From: Sinonovacula constricta | Taxonomy: Eukaryota; Mollusca; Bivalvia; Cardiida; Solecurtidae | Assembly (NCBI GenBank): GCA_007844125.1 | Contig: CM017571.1 | Location: forward strand, 2,506,653 to 2,570,652 | Direction: 5' to 3' | Length of the DNA: 64,000 nucleotides | Shown here: in pieces, positions 1 to 22,300 of the stretch | Layout of the letters: each line of letters begins with the position of its first letter | Numbering within the stretch: the first letter of the stretch is position 1 | The notes under the pieces: model-generated | The model's input: only the letters and a program-made list of their open reading frames with translations | Databases searched by the model: none | Told to the model about the DNA's origin: nothing | Position numbers and translations under genes: made by a program

Positions 1-921
1 ATCATTGAAGAAGTTGACAATTGTTTTTTGTTTGGACAATGACAATGACTTCACAGTCATTTTCTCCATCGTTTCTTCTGCTTCAGTAATGAAAGTGCAA
101 GAATGTGCAAACATAAGCCTGGTGTTGTGCCTTTATTTCAATTACTGTCTGTCATGTTTATTTCATTTTTTATGGCGCTTATGGCATGCACATTTATGTT
201 CTAGATAAACAACCTTTGAACTCATAACTTTGGGTTAATAATCGCTCTTAAGCTAGCAAACAAATCTATTACAACTTCAAACAAATAAAAGAGCTATTTA
301 GCTGTATTAATCTGTCAAATCTGGCCAAAAGTTATTTGGTTTTTCACACATTCTTTGATTAATCCGAACCATAAAGCGCTTCTCTATGCCAGTCAATAAG
401 CGCCTACCTGACTAAGACCATGACCTTGGGTAACCTGGTGTCTTAGATTGTAAATTAAAAAAACGCAGGAGGGCATTATTTTGCTGATTAGCAAATGCAA
501 ATTACTCCATGGGTTGACTTGTTCTTCCAATCAAGATGGTCGCAATTGTGGTCCTTGTTTATATAAGAAATACACAATATGTTATTGAAGAACTAGTCGT
601 AATACCAGATTAGCAGTGTGCCCTTTATTGTCGTCAGATTCTTCATTGAATAAGGAAACCAAATAATTCATACTTTTGAAAATTTCTTAATAGCGATGCA
701 GTCTCATAAATGGCGTGGTCGTCGGGTGGCATTTTACTGTTAAAAAAAGGTAATGTTCCAGCAGTGATCTCATGGCAAAGTGTTATCTTTATGGGTGTTT
801 TAAAAAAGAAGACCATTGTCATTGCATTAAAAGTGGTCACTGTATGTCATCAGAGTAAAATCCTAACAGATGTTTATAATTTTTTGTGGGTGTTTAAATG
901 TTTATGAACTTTTAATTACAG
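1..921 (+). other. upstream intron of the DOC2-like gene
   Basis: AT-rich DNA with no exon or element recognised. The acceptor before 922 needs an earlier exon that ends in phase 1. None with a clear C2-linker sequence was seen, so it probably lies to the left of the window. Confidence 0.5.
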
Positions 922-10301
<9,380 letters not shown>

Positions 10302-11950
10302 ATGTTGTAACACCCATCATATGTTGGCCCCCAGCTTTGCTTGTTTTCTGTTTTTGTGAGTGGGTGTTTTTTTTTTTTTGGACAAAAAGTCAAAATTATA
10401 GTATTTAATAACCTAATTATACTTGTTTACTGCCGTATATGTCTTCTTTATTAGTAGAAAAGCTTTATCTCCCTGTTTTTTTTTTTCAGTACAATGTATC
10501 CAAAAGTTTCATAATGGTCCATAATGGAATAATTTTATTTTTAAAAATAATTTTAAAAAATCAGAAAGTTTGTATACTTTATGGTTCTCCGACAGATTTT
10601 CTCATCTGACGTTGTTTTTTTGTTTTCATTTGTAATAGATGTTGTAGATTTATCACTTACATCTTTCTCACAGTCTGAACTCTAATATAAATTGTTGTCA
10701 ATGTTAGTAGTCATTGAGGAAACACTAAGGTCCATTTCTATGGCATACTAGTGCAATATACTGTGATCAACAAGGAAAGTCACCGAGAATTTGTATATGC
10801 CATTAAAAACAACAACATTGGATTGGTCTATTTTTCTACATGACTACTATTTGAAAAATGTAAGCAAGATATCTCCATAACATATTGGATTGATAAAGAT
10901 GGCTTGTTGCATTTTCTTGGACAAAAATTAATTGCACAGCAAACCAAAGTGATGCTCAGGAAACAGCATACAGGAACTGCAGCTCTCGTTAAAGGACAGT
11001 GAATGGGATAGAACTGAAGTCAGTTCCTTGTGTTGTTGTTTTTTTATGCTGACATTGTTTTTTTTAGTATTTTGTTTTGTCAGAATAATATGGGTGCGTT
11101 TCTTGTCTGGTGTTCAAGGTATGCTATCACTGTTAAGGCAGGACTATAATTACTTTGATGAATTGTTTTGTATTTCATATTCATAAATAAAACTACTGTA
11201 CTTTCATATAATGGAGGCACACTTCTAATAAATACCACAGAAATAATTCAGGCATGTTTATTTACATGGACAGTAAGATTTTTGGCAAAATTTGCATTTA
11301 AGGCCAACTGAACGTATAGCTTGCTATATTTTGTTAAAAACCCATGCAAAATTAGCATGTGTTATTTTTATTTGTTTAGCATTTTGTGTTAATTAATACA
11401 CTTAATTACCATTAAATGCAAAGTATAATAAAATGTCATTCATTTGTATTAACAATTTGCTTTGGGTTTTTTTAATTTTTTTTATTGTTTGTAAGGTTAC
11501 ATATTATTTTTTCACATTTAAAATTGAAAATATAAATAATGTGACACATGTTTAAAAAGTAAAACATGTACTGGATATTTCTACTTTTTCTACTTTCTAA
11601 GACATATATCATGGATTGAAAGAACAAAATGTAACTGAAGGAAGTAAGTCATAAAATTGTTCATGTATTGGTCCGAAGTTCGCTTCATCTATCGTGTTTT
11701 TTTTTTTTTATAGTAGATGTTTCTTTTAATCTTATATGTATTGATTTAATTTTAAATTACCTGTTTGTTTATTTGTTTGATTGGGTTTACCATCCCATGG
11801 CGCTACCAGGTCTGGTTTATTTTCCTTTTAGCATTTTTAAATGAATAACAGATTTTGGCATATTATGTCAAGCATGTTATTAATCATTTCCTTGTCCTAT
11901 TTTCCTATCAAAACCTGTTAGAATGAAGAAAAGATTTTAAGTTTGGAAGA
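10302..11950 (+). other. 3' UTR and downstream flank of the DOC2-like gene
   Basis: AT-rich and T-tract-rich. It probably includes the 3' UTR. A ~20-base reverse match to the SINE type 2 head ('ggcgctaccaggt') lies at ~11800. Confidence 0.4.
11186..11191 (+). terminator. candidate poly(A) signal of the DOC2-like gene
   Basis: This is an AATAAA hexamer about 0.9 kb after the stop codon. Other AATAAA motifs occur further on in this AT-rich DNA, so it is only the first plausible site. The 3' UTR could run much further. Confidence 0.3.
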
Positions 11951-11951
11951 T

Positions 11952-12116
11952 TTTATGTCAAAAATTATCACAGTTCCCATTCAGATGCTTCATTTGGAAT
12001 CACTCTTTTAATGTCAAAAATTATCACATTTTGCATTAAGATGAATCATTTGGAAATCACTATTTTATGTCAAAAATTATCACTGATTTGCATTCAGATG
12101 CTTCATTTAGAATCAA
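11952..12116. repeat. ~55-60-bp tandem repeat, 3 copies
   Basis: 'tgtcaaaaattatcac' followed by 'cattcagatgcttcattt' occurs three times with substitutions. Confidence 0.75.
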
Positions 12117-12682
12117 TCAGGCCTGGATTTTTTTATCAATTTTCTGTACCACTAAACCACAAACCAGGATATATTTGTTAGTAGATCATGCAATCTTAAA
12201 ATCACTTTCTTAAATATATACCGGTATGTACTTCTGTTTAATTTTGGTCTTTTCTTGTTTTTCAGCCTGATGACTAACCTACCCAACTATTCAAGAGCTC
12301 TCTGCTACTGGAGGTAGAAAAAAAATTGCTCCCAAAGAAATTGATTCAAAGTTGCGGTCCTAAATCCTGGACTCTATTCTATCTATCATAGCACCTTACT
12401 GACATAAAGTTATATGTCTCAGCATTTTTGTATCACTCATTTTGTAAAGTCTAACAAAGATATTTTAACCATGCTTTCAGGAATCATTTTATTTTTTGAC
12501 AAATTGATCTTGTAGTTTTCTACACCTTTCTGTAACATCATCTTGAATCACTTGTATGCATTTACCTATACATGTAATTCAGTACGACAAACTTATATGT
12601 GTATTTCAAATCATTCCATGATAATTTTTGAGCTTTTTGTATATGAAAAAGCCAAGTAACTTTCTGCAACACAAACATGTAT

Positions 12683-12892
12683 CAGCCATCATCAGCAAAA
12701 TAACCGGCAATAGACTCACCATGTGGATTCGAGTCTCGGTCAGGACTAGAAGTTTCATGCAGAGGTTTTCCAGCTAACCTGCGGTGCGCCAGTGGTTCTA
12801 CCCAGACATAAATCTGGGGTCTTACTTTACAAATAATTAGCTGGATGTCGCCAATATAACCAGAATTGTATAAAGTGCGATAACTAAAAGCA
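12683..12892 (+). mobile_element. tRNA-derived SINE, type 3 (5' truncated)
   Basis: A weak B-box region ('gtggattcgagtctcggtca') is followed by 'gttttccagctaacctgcgg' and 'tgcgccagtggttctaccca', shared with the copy at 15229. It ends 'gtgcgataactaaaagcaaa'. Confidence 0.75.
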
Positions 12893-14450
12893 AAAACAAA
12901 AGAAAAAGTTTTATTTTGAAAGCATATTAAAAATCCTTTCACAAATAATTATTTTTTCTTCTTTTATTTAAAATGTATTTTTTATGAAATGTGTGAATAT
13001 CACTCAATATTATATTGAAGCATTCCCATGTAAATGTCCAGTATAACACAAGTATATTTCTTGGGCTTGTAACACTGCCATTGTTTTTTTAACATTTTTC
13101 TGTGTTTTTTTATTAATGTCTTTGATAAAGAGATTTGTATAAAATGGATCTGATTATTTTGTTACAAAAACTGAACAACAATAATGTTAGTGGTGATTGT
13201 CTTAGTAAAGTATATGATTTTTAAAACAAGGATCTGATTTTTGGAAAATACTGAATTATTTTAAGTTACTTAGTTGCTGCACAAAATGTGTTGGATTGTG
13301 TATACACTTTGAGGTACCCCACAGTACTGTTTTTTCTGAAGAAGAAAAAAACAAGCTATTTTCCTGAGCCTCTTGTTAGAGTTATGCCCCTTTTTTGACT
13401 TTACGTTGTATCATCTAGAACTGAGAAAAGGTTATCTTTGGCTGAAAGACATTCCAAATTATGCATTCCATATTCATGGCATTTTAGTGTTGTTCACTTG
13501 ATGTTGATGTGAGACAGATTGTGGAAGGGACCTATAGATTATACTGAATTTCTTGGACATTGTTGAAGCTACATAAGGTAATGAACTCTACAATTTTGTG
13601 TTCAACTCATTATTTTGTTCTTGCACATTAGTTTATATCATTACTTTATATTGAGTTTGTTAAAAAAAAAAGAGGTGGTACTAAGGGGATTAACAAGGTT
13701 GAATCCGGTTTTACGTGTGTTTTTGTACTTATCAACCTTATGTTTCGTATCTTTTTTGAGGTCATTCATAGAACTTTGATTTTTACAAACCATGTAATTC
13801 ATTGCTTGTGCTATAAATGTTGTCTGCTAAGGCAAGAGTTCATTAACTGAGCATGATTGTATATTTGTTTTTTTATTAAATTTGTTTACCACTGATTTTG
13901 TAAAGTAAAATTTTCATAGTTCACTTGCTAAACAAGCTTATTGTAATGATTATTTAAGCCATTTGTGCAATAGACTTCAGTAGCCATTTTAGAAACAAAG
14001 TAATTTTTTTGTGAAAAAAAACTTTTGTGGCAAGTTGATTGTCAATGACGATTCAAACTATCAAGCTGTTTTCATGGAAACCTGAATACAAAAGGGATTT
14101 GTTATGCGAGATAGATTTTGTGTTTAAACCCTAAGTTCAGGAAGGAGTTAAAGATTAATTTCACATGGATTGTAACTTTATACAAATTTATAACCAACCG
14201 AAGTTTAATAATTAAATGATCAATTTGTCTACAGTAAACTCTCAGTGCAATAAGACCTAATGTATGTAATTTGGACAAAATTGAACATAATTGTAAGAAT
14301 TCCATTTTTGCCATGATCTGTAAATGTCATTGAACATTCAAGCTTTATGTATTAGTCTGTATTCTTACCCTTTTTGTGTATATCTGTTTTTGTAAAGTAA
14401 ACAATCTCATTTAAGGCAAGCTTTTGGTCAACAAATGTTCTAGCAATCAA
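12893..14450. other. intergenic, no recognised element
   Basis: AT-rich DNA. The reverse open frame at 14102-14314 has no family features. Nothing else could be supported. Confidence 0.45.
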
Positions 14451-14454
14451 CTTG

Positions 14455-14800
14455 TCTTAAACGACCTGTCTTCAATCTGCCTATCTTCAACCAACCTGTC
14501 TTCAGTCAACTTGTACTCAACCAATCTGTCTTGAATCTGCCTGTATTCAACCAATCTGTCTTCAATCTGCCTGTCTTCAACCGACCTGTCTTCAGTCAAC
14601 TTATATTCAATCAACCTGCATTAAACCAACCTGTTTTCAAACTACTTGGCTTCTATAAATCTGGATGCAAAAAAGTAAAAAAAGCTGACTTCACAGTTTT
14701 ACCTGCTGGTCATTGGGTATATTCATAATTGCAGTGGCAGAGACATATTCAATCAACATGTATTCAATCAATCTGTCTTCAATCAACCTGTATTCAAGCA
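14455..14800. repeat. ~15-bp degenerate tandem repeat (CAACCTGTCTTCAAT-like)
   Basis: Units such as 'caacctgtcttcag' and 'caatctgtcttgaat' recur at 14455-14650, and again at ~14745-14800 after an interruption. The NLPVFNQPVF-like open frame across it is a repeat artefact. Confidence 0.8.
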
Positions 14801-14919
14801 AATGGGTTTAAAAAAAAGCCGACTTCACAGTTTTAACTCCTGGTCGTTGGGTATATTCCTAATCCTGTATGAGCTGCCGAGACATATGGTGCTTGGAAAT
14901 CATTTGCTTGACCCTAATA

Positions 14920-15065
14920 ACACTTGTGGGTACCCATTTATACACTTGGGTGGAGTAGAACAATTCAAGGTTAATTTCTTGCTCAAGGAAATTAGTGGTG
15001 ACCAGACCAAGGTTCGAGCCACAGACCCCGTGACCCGGAGTAGTGTGTTCTAGCACTGGACTTCC
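14920..15065. repeat. interspersed repeat fragment, SINE-like
   Basis: 'cttgtgggtacccatttata', 'ggtggagtagaacaattcaa' and 'aaggttcgagccacagaccc' resemble bodies of molluscan SINEs and carry a B-box-like core. Family membership is inferred. Confidence 0.35.
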
Positions 15066-15228
15066 CCGCTCATCTAGAAAGATTTCATGTATGAAAAATG
15101 TATACGTGTTCAAAACCTGAATGTGGCATAATAATTCATTTTTCATTAAGTCAAGATTATAATCCACCAGTCTTCATTTTGAACCCTGTGTGCAGTAGGG
15201 TTTTTTACATTTGTAAATGGATTAACTG

Positions 15229-15475
15229 GGGGCGCCCGTGGCGTAGTGGTAGAGTCGCCGATTTGGTACTCCTCTGACTGCTTAGCCTCTCACCGCGTGG
15301 GTTTGAGCCCCGTTCAGGGTGAAGGACTTAATGTGGGAAGGTCTTCCAGCTGACTTGCGGTGCATCGGTGGTTCTACCCAGAGATTTATCTGCGGTCTCC
15401 CTCCACCAAAAGCTGTACATTGCTACAATGATCAAGATTGGTCGCTGCAATGGATTTTCAAAAACAAAACAAACA
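15229..15475 (+). mobile_element. tRNA-derived SINE, type 3 (full length)
   Basis: The A box is 'gtggcgtagtggtagagtcg' and the B box 'gggtttgagcccc'. The body has 'tgtgggaaggtcttccagct' and 'cggtgcatcggtggttctac'. The tail is A-rich ('caaaaacaaaacaaacaaat'). Confidence 0.85.
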
Positions 15476-16439
15476 AATTGATTAACTAGTTAACCTTTTT
15501 AAATACATGTATACACATATGTCCCAATGAAGCAGACTGGCCTTGTAGTATATTTCATGCAGAACCCTTTTTGGCACCAGTTATTTTAAAAAATAAAGTT
15601 ACATGTTTACACCAAAATATACCTCAGAAAATCTTTGTAAACAATACTAGAAGTACATGACGGTTGCATCAAAAATAATGCCATGGCTGAAAAAAAGGAA
15701 ATAGCAATTAAACTTGTATTGTTGACTTGTAGTGTCTTCAATGACATAAAAAGAAATATTAACAAATAACATAAAATATGTCAATGTCACAATACTTCAA
15801 AATGTGCAAGAACAACATGTTAAGATGTTGTTTTTTTAAAATTGAATTTAATCATTGAAGCAAAATTACAACATTGTTTTTACTGACCTGGGTTTGAGCT
15901 GATCAAGCAACAAACAGCATATTAAGTGTTTGCTTGGAAATGAATATTGTTTTTATTTCCACATAAAGTAATAACTGAGCATAAATTTGAGAAACTTTCT
16001 CAAACATAAAGTAAGCAATATACAAAATACAAAGCCAAATCCTGATTAATTCAGGATCCTACTTTACAAATTTAAAGATAATATGAAATAACCAGTTAGT
16101 CATTAGTAATACTAATTTATACTAATTTATAAAATAATGTTCAGTGTTTCATATATTTAACTATTCAATTCAAGATGAAGTGACATCTCCAGCCCCTTCC
16201 TTTTCCCCTATCCTCAAAAAGTCGAGTCATTGACAGCGCTAACCTGTCGGGGTGTGACATCGAGGTGCAATAAACAGTGCAAACACAGTCCTGCTCAAAT
16301 AATTAGGACAGAACAGAGTTTATTCACTTTGACTGAGGTACATAGGCCCATCGTCAATAAACATTTAACATATACACAAAAAACAAAACATGCATGAAAC
16401 ATAATATGATACATGTAATTAATGGAATAACAATAATAA
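15476..16439. other. intergenic, no recognised element
   Basis: AT-rich DNA with no open frame or element that could be supported. Confidence 0.45.
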
Positions 16440-16441
16440 AG

Positions 16442-16646
16442 ACAAACCACATAAAAGTAGATAAACCACATAAGTAGATAAACCACAGATAAACCACATA
16501 TGTAGATAAACCACAGACAAACCACATAAGCGGATAAACCACAGATATACCATATAAGAAGATAAACCACATAAGTAGATAAACCACATAAGTAGATAAA
16601 ACCACCGATAAACCACATAAGTAGATAAACCACACAAGTAGATACC
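16442..16646. repeat. ~17-bp tandem repeat (GATAAACCACATAAGTA)
   Basis: About a dozen irregular units of 'gataaaccacataagta' and the shorter 'gataaaccacaga'. The overlapping hydrophobic reverse open frames, rich in W, F, C and Y, come from the repeat and are not genes. Confidence 0.9.
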
Positions 16647-17134
16647 AATATTTCATTTTTATCACTGATTCACAGTGGATTTAATATTCAGGTTAAATTG
16701 TTTTGGCTACAGTTGACCCCAAATTTGCTTTTTTGTTTATATGTTTTATTCAACACCAGTAAATGATAAAAATATAAGCCAGCGTTTAAGACCACTAAAC
16801 ATTTGTTAATAAAGCTTTAATTATATTATTATATACATGTATTTATTATTAACCAGAAAGCAATTTTATAGTCATGGTACTACAATAATGTAGACAATGT
16901 TAGCTTACAATTTATCACCTGTCAATTGTCCCTTGCTTTGTCAGATGGAGACCCAGTCTGGTAAAACATTTTTGCAAGGAGTTCTTCCAGCTTCTCTTTC
17001 GTATTGTGGGGGTTCTCTCAGCACATACATTCAGGGTCCTCTACCTTCAATAGAATCTGAATGTCTCAAAAGTGATGATATCATAATTCTGTGTTTCCAT
17101 GTATGAAAAAATACGATCAGTCATTCTGCATTTT

Positions 17135-17375
17135 ACCCAGAAATGGGTTGCATTCTTAATCTGTATAGGAATTAGACACATAACCCAGAAATGGGTTACA
17201 TTCTTTAATATGTATAGGAATTAGACATATAACCCAGAAATGGGTTAGAATCTTTATCTGTATGGAAATTAGACATGTAACCCAGAAATGGGTAACATTC
17301 TCATCTGTATGGGAATTAGAAATATAACCTAGAAATCGGTTAGAATCTTTATCTGTATGGAAATTAGACACATAC
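17135..17375. repeat. 48-bp tandem repeat, 5 copies
   Basis: Units start at 17135, 17183, 17232, 17280 and 17327 with the imperfect palindrome ACCCAGAAATGGGT. Each continues 'tctgtatgg(a/g)aattagacata'. The three reverse open frames here are shadows of the repeat. Confidence 0.9.
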
Positions 17376-17680
17376 AAACCTTAATATTGTGCCGATAGTA
17401 TTTTCCCCATAAGCAATTTAACATAATGGTGCTACATAAATGGCCTATAGTGGTTTAGTCTCTGTCCACATTTGTGACACCGACTCCAAATAACTGAAAT
17501 ACAGTTGGTGGGAATATAAAACCCATCAAATGAGCATGTGTGACACAATAATAAATATTGTAAATGTAAACACATTATTTCCCCCTGTTCAATTGTTGTA
17601 ATTAGCATGCATATATCAAAAGATAAGAATATAACATATACAATGGTCATTGTGATTAAAGTTTATGTCGTTTTCAAATA

Positions 17681-17960
17681 CCGGCCGAAATAGTTCAAGT
17701 GGTAGAGCGTCGGCTTGCGGATCGGGAGGTCGCGGGTTCAAACCCCGGCCGGGACAAACCAAAGACTTTAAAGTTGGTAGTAGTGGCTTCCCTCCTAACG
17801 CTCAGGGCAAAGGGGACATCATTATGTCTGACTCGTCAGTGTCAGTATAATGGACCAGCCGGGTTCAGTCCCTGGGCACCTCATGAGTGCCCCTGTGCTA
17901 TAATGATAGAAATGACGCTGCACAGTATCGACAAAAATAACGGCAAATCCCAATCCCTTT
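17681..17960 (+). mobile_element. tRNA-derived SINE, type 1 (full length)
   Basis: A-box 'tagttcaagtggtagagcg' and B-box 'gcgggttcaaaccccggccg' form a near-perfect tRNA-like head. The body is 'gttggtagtagtggcttccc' and 'cagtgtcagtataatggacc', and the 3' end is 'gacgctgcacagtatcgaca' then 'cccaatccc'. A 3' fragment of the same family lies at 59361. Confidence 0.9.
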
Positions 17961-18825
17961 TTTCAAATGAATCATAAAAACAAATACTGATTCAAAGGAA
18001 ACAACAAGTTTTTAGGTTATTTTCAAAACATATTTCCTTCATATATGTATGTAGTTTGAGTAGAGTACAGTATACCGGTATATAAGTAATATACTTATTT
18101 ATTATTTATTGTATTGATTAATTGACTTAGACACATGCAAGTGTCTTTGATTACCTTTACTGTTTTTTGTTGTTGAAGTTCATGTTGAACCAAATTGTAC
18201 TTTTAGTGCAAAGTCCTGTTAAGGAGATATTAACCACTTTCATGTTAAGATACAATTTAGATTTTAAAGTTGATACAGTTTTTAGTTCTTATTCAACTGG
18301 TGTTGAATAAAAAAAAATCCCAAATTTTAGATTTTGAATAAAAAATAGAAAATGCTTTCATAAAAGTAAATCTTTATTTTTGACTGAAATTTTCTATTTT
18401 TAACTTTATACATTCTACATAGATTTTATTTTTTTCATACTGATATTAAAAATAGCTATATTAACTATGTATGGATTTTTTTATAAACCTCTCTAATTCT
18501 ATTGCGATGCTTCACATGTATGCCAGAAACAAATAATCACATTGTATATTTAACTTTTGTGGATATGGTTATTTTTGTGAAAATATATTTTTGTTATTTT
18601 GTAATTACATAGTATATATATATATAATGTTATATAAAAATAAAATTCATTTTCATACCTTGGTGCTTTGTTTTCATTTACACACTAGTCTTGTACCCAA
18701 CATGTCTCACCTTGTTGAATAAGAACCACATTTTCAGTGACAGACCTCAAAATATGCTCTTCCGCATTATTTAAAGAAATCTCACATGGAATAATATTAC
18801 ACCATTTAATATATACGTTCTTTAC
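17961..18825. other. intergenic, no recognised element
   Basis: AT-rich DNA with a short TA microsatellite near 18612. No gene was recognised. Confidence 0.45.
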
Positions 18826-18828
18826 CAG

Positions 18829-19135
18829 ACACGGTAGCGCAATCAGTAGAACTTCGGCTCCAGTTACAGGAGGCATCAGGTTCGATTCCGAGCCACAACA
18901 TACCAAAGTCGTTAAAGATGATATTGGTATAGCTCCCTTGCTAACGCTCAAGCAAATATAAGGGTAGTTCCACGACTGGTTGGCCCGGTGTCAGGATAAT
19001 GCGACTGGGTGTGGTATCATGCCAGGTGTTCACGGCATGCTATACACAGTGAAGGCAGCACTATGTCTGCTTCAAGTGGACACCATCTCCAGATGACTGA
19101 ATACTGTTGGTGGGACGATAAACCCAATAGACAAA
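18829..19135 (+). mobile_element. tRNA-derived SINE, type 2 (full length)
   Basis: The head is 'acacggtagcgcaatcagta' with B box 'caggttcgattccg'. The body matches 6391-6677 through 'tatcatgccaggtgttcacg' and 'ctatacacagtgaaggcagc', ending 'gacgataaacccaata'. Confidence 0.9.
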
Positions 19136-19351
19136 CAATATAATCATACCCTCTCCATTGGCAACATATATTTAAAGCATCACTTAATCCTTTAGTTGTC
19201 GCTTTTATACAATACTGTGTGACATTTTACAATGCTTTAAATGCTTTCCTGCTTTTTAATGTGTATAATGGATACTGAATGTGTTTACCAGGTTATTTAT
19301 GAAGAATGCAATAGACCAACTGTTCCATAAAAATTCCAACTAAAGACTGAC

Positions 19352-22300
19352 ATATCTAGACTTTGATAAACTCCAACCCAAGACTGACTCTCAGTCACAT
19401 CAAGACTTTGATAAACTCCAACCCAAGACTGACTCTCAGTCATATCTAGACTTTGATAAACTCCAACCCAAGGCTGACTCTCAGTCATATCTAGACTTTG
19501 ATAAACACCAACTCGAGGCTGACTCTCAGTCATATCTAGACTTTGATAAACACCAACTCGAGGCTGACTCTCAGTCATATCTAGACTTTGATAAACTCCA
19601 GCCCGAGGCTGACTCTCAGTCATATCTAGACTTTGAAAAACTCCAACCCAAGACTGACTCTCAGTCATATCTAGACTTTGATAAACTCCAGCCCGAGGCT
19701 GACTCTCAGTCATATCTAGACTTTGATAAACTCCAACCCAAGGCTGACTCTCAGTCATATCTAGACTTTGATAAACACCAACTCGAGGCTGACTCTCAGT
19801 CATATCTAGACTTTGATAAACTCCAACCCAAGACTGACTCTCAGTCATATCTAGACTTTGATAAACTCCAGCCCGAGGCTGACTCTCAGTCATATCTAGA
19901 CTTTGATAAACTCCAACCCAAGACTGACTCTCAGTCATATCTAGACTTTGATAAACACCAACTCGAGGCTGACTCTCAGTCATATCTAGACTTTGATAAA
20001 CTCCAGCCCGAGGCTGACTCTCATTAAATGTAGACTTTGATAAACTCCAAACCAAGACTGACTCTCAGTCATATCTAGACTTTGATAAACTCCAACCCAA
20101 GACTGACTCTCAGGCACATTAAGACTTTGATAAACTCCAGTCCGAGGCTTACTCTCAGTCATATCAAGACTTTGATAAACACCAACTCGAGGCTGACTCT
20201 CAGTCACATCAAGACTTTGATAAACTCCAGCCCGAGGCTGACTCTCAGTCATATCTAAACATTGATAAACTCAAATCTGAGGCTGATTCTCAGTCAAATC
20301 AGGACTTTAATAAACTCAACCCTGAGACTGACCCTCAGTCACATCAAGACTTTGATAAACTTAAACCCAAGACTGACTCTCAGTCACATCAAGACTTTGA
20401 TAAACTCCAATCCGAGGCTGACTCTCAGTCACATCAAGACTTTGATAAACTCAAACCCAAGACTGACTCTCAGTCACATCAAGACTTTGATAAACTCCAA
20501 TCCGAGGCTGACTCTCAGTCACATCAAGACTTTGATAAACTCCAACCCGAGGCTGACTCTCAGTCTCATCAAGACTTTGATAAACTCCAACCCGAGGCTA
20601 ACTCTCAGTTACATTAATACTTTGATAAACTCCAACCCGAGGCTAACTCTCAGTCACATCAAGACTTTGATAAACTCCAACCCGAGGCTAACTCTCAGTC
20701 ACATCAAGACTTTGATAAACTCCAACCCGAGGCTGACTCTCAGTCTCATCAAGACTTTGATAAACTCCAACCCGAGGCTAACTCTCACTTACATTAATAC
20801 TTTGATAAACTCCAACCTTGAGACTGACTCTCAGTCACATCAAGACTTTGATAAACTCCAACCCGAGGCTGACTCTCAGTTACATTAATACTTTGATAAA
20901 CTCCAACGTTGAGACTGACTCTCAGTCACATCAAGACTTTGATAAACTCCAACCCGAGGCTGACTCTCTGGTAATCTTGACTTTGATAAACTCCAACTCG
21001 AGACTGACTCTCAGTCACATCTAGACTTTGATAAACTCCAACCCGAGGCTGACTCTCAGTCACATCAAGACTTTGATAAACTCCAACCCGAGGCTGACTC
21101 TCAGTCACATCAAGACTTTGATAAACTCCAACCCGAGGCTGACTCTCAGTCACATCAAGACTTTGATAAACTCCAACCCAAGGCTGACTCTCAGTCACAT
21201 CAAGACTTTGATAAACTCCAAACCAAGGCTGACTCTCAGTCACATCAAGACTTTGATAAACTCCAACCTTGAGACTGACTCTCAGTCACATCAAGACTTT
21301 GATAAACTCCAACCCGAGGCTGACTCTCAGTCATATCAAGACTTTGATAAACTCCAACCCGAGACTGACTCTCAGTCACATCAAGACTTTGATAAACTCC
21401 AACCCGAGACTGACTCTCAGTCACATCAAGACTTTGATAAACTCCAACCCGAGGCTGACTCTCAGTCACATCAAGACTTTGATAAACTCCAATCCGAGGC
21501 TGACTCTCAGTCACATCAAGACTTTGATAAACTCCAACCCAAGACTGACTCTCAGTTACATCAAGACTTTGATAAACTCCAACCCGAGACTGACTCTCAG
21601 TCACATCAAGACTTTGATAAACTCCAACTCGAGGCTGACTCTCAGTCACATCAAGACTTTGATAAACTCCAACTCGAGGCTGACTCTCAGTCACATCAAG
21701 ACTTTGATAAACTCCAACCCGAGACTGACTCTCAGTCACATCAAGACTTTGATAAACTCCAACCCAAGACTGACTCTCAGTCATATCAAGACTTTGATAA
21801 ACTCCAATCCGAGGCTGACTCTCAGTCATATCTAGACTTTGTTAAACTCCAACTCGAGACTGACTCTCAGTCACATCAAGACTTTGATAAACTCCAGCCC
21901 GATGCTGACTCTCAGTCACATCAAGACTTTGATAAACTCCAACCCGAGGCTGACTCTCAGTCATATCAAGACTTTGATAAACTCCAACCCGAGGCTGACT
22001 CTCAGTAAATCTAGACTTTGATAAACTCCAACCCAAGACTGACTCTCAGTCATATCTAGACTTTGATAAACTCCAACCCGAGGCTGACTCAGTCACATCA
22101 AGACTTTGATAAACTTCAACCCAAGACTGACTCTCAGTCAAATCAAGACTTTGATAAACTCCAACCCAAGACTGACCCTCAGTCACATCAAGACTTTGAT
22201 AAAATCCAACCCGAGGCTGACTCTCAGTTACATCAAGACTTTGATAAACTCCAACTCGAGACTGACTCTCAGTCACATCAAGACTTTGATAAACTCCAAC

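Noticed and set aside
11790..11815. Reverse SINE type 2 copy
   Set aside because: Only about 20 bases match the head ('ggcgctaccaggt'), too little to call an element.
16295..16665. Hydrophobic reverse-strand open frames rich in WF, CGLS and VVYL
   Set aside because: They are translations of a 17-bp tandem repeat in three frames.
17684..17755. A functional tRNA gene
   Set aside because: A and B boxes are good, but the sequence continues into a SINE body that recurs elsewhere, so it is the SINE promoter head.
17699..17977. Open frames across the SINE at 17681 (MVERRLADREVAGSNPGRDK)
   Set aside because: They read through a tRNA-derived SINE head, a well-known annotation artefact.
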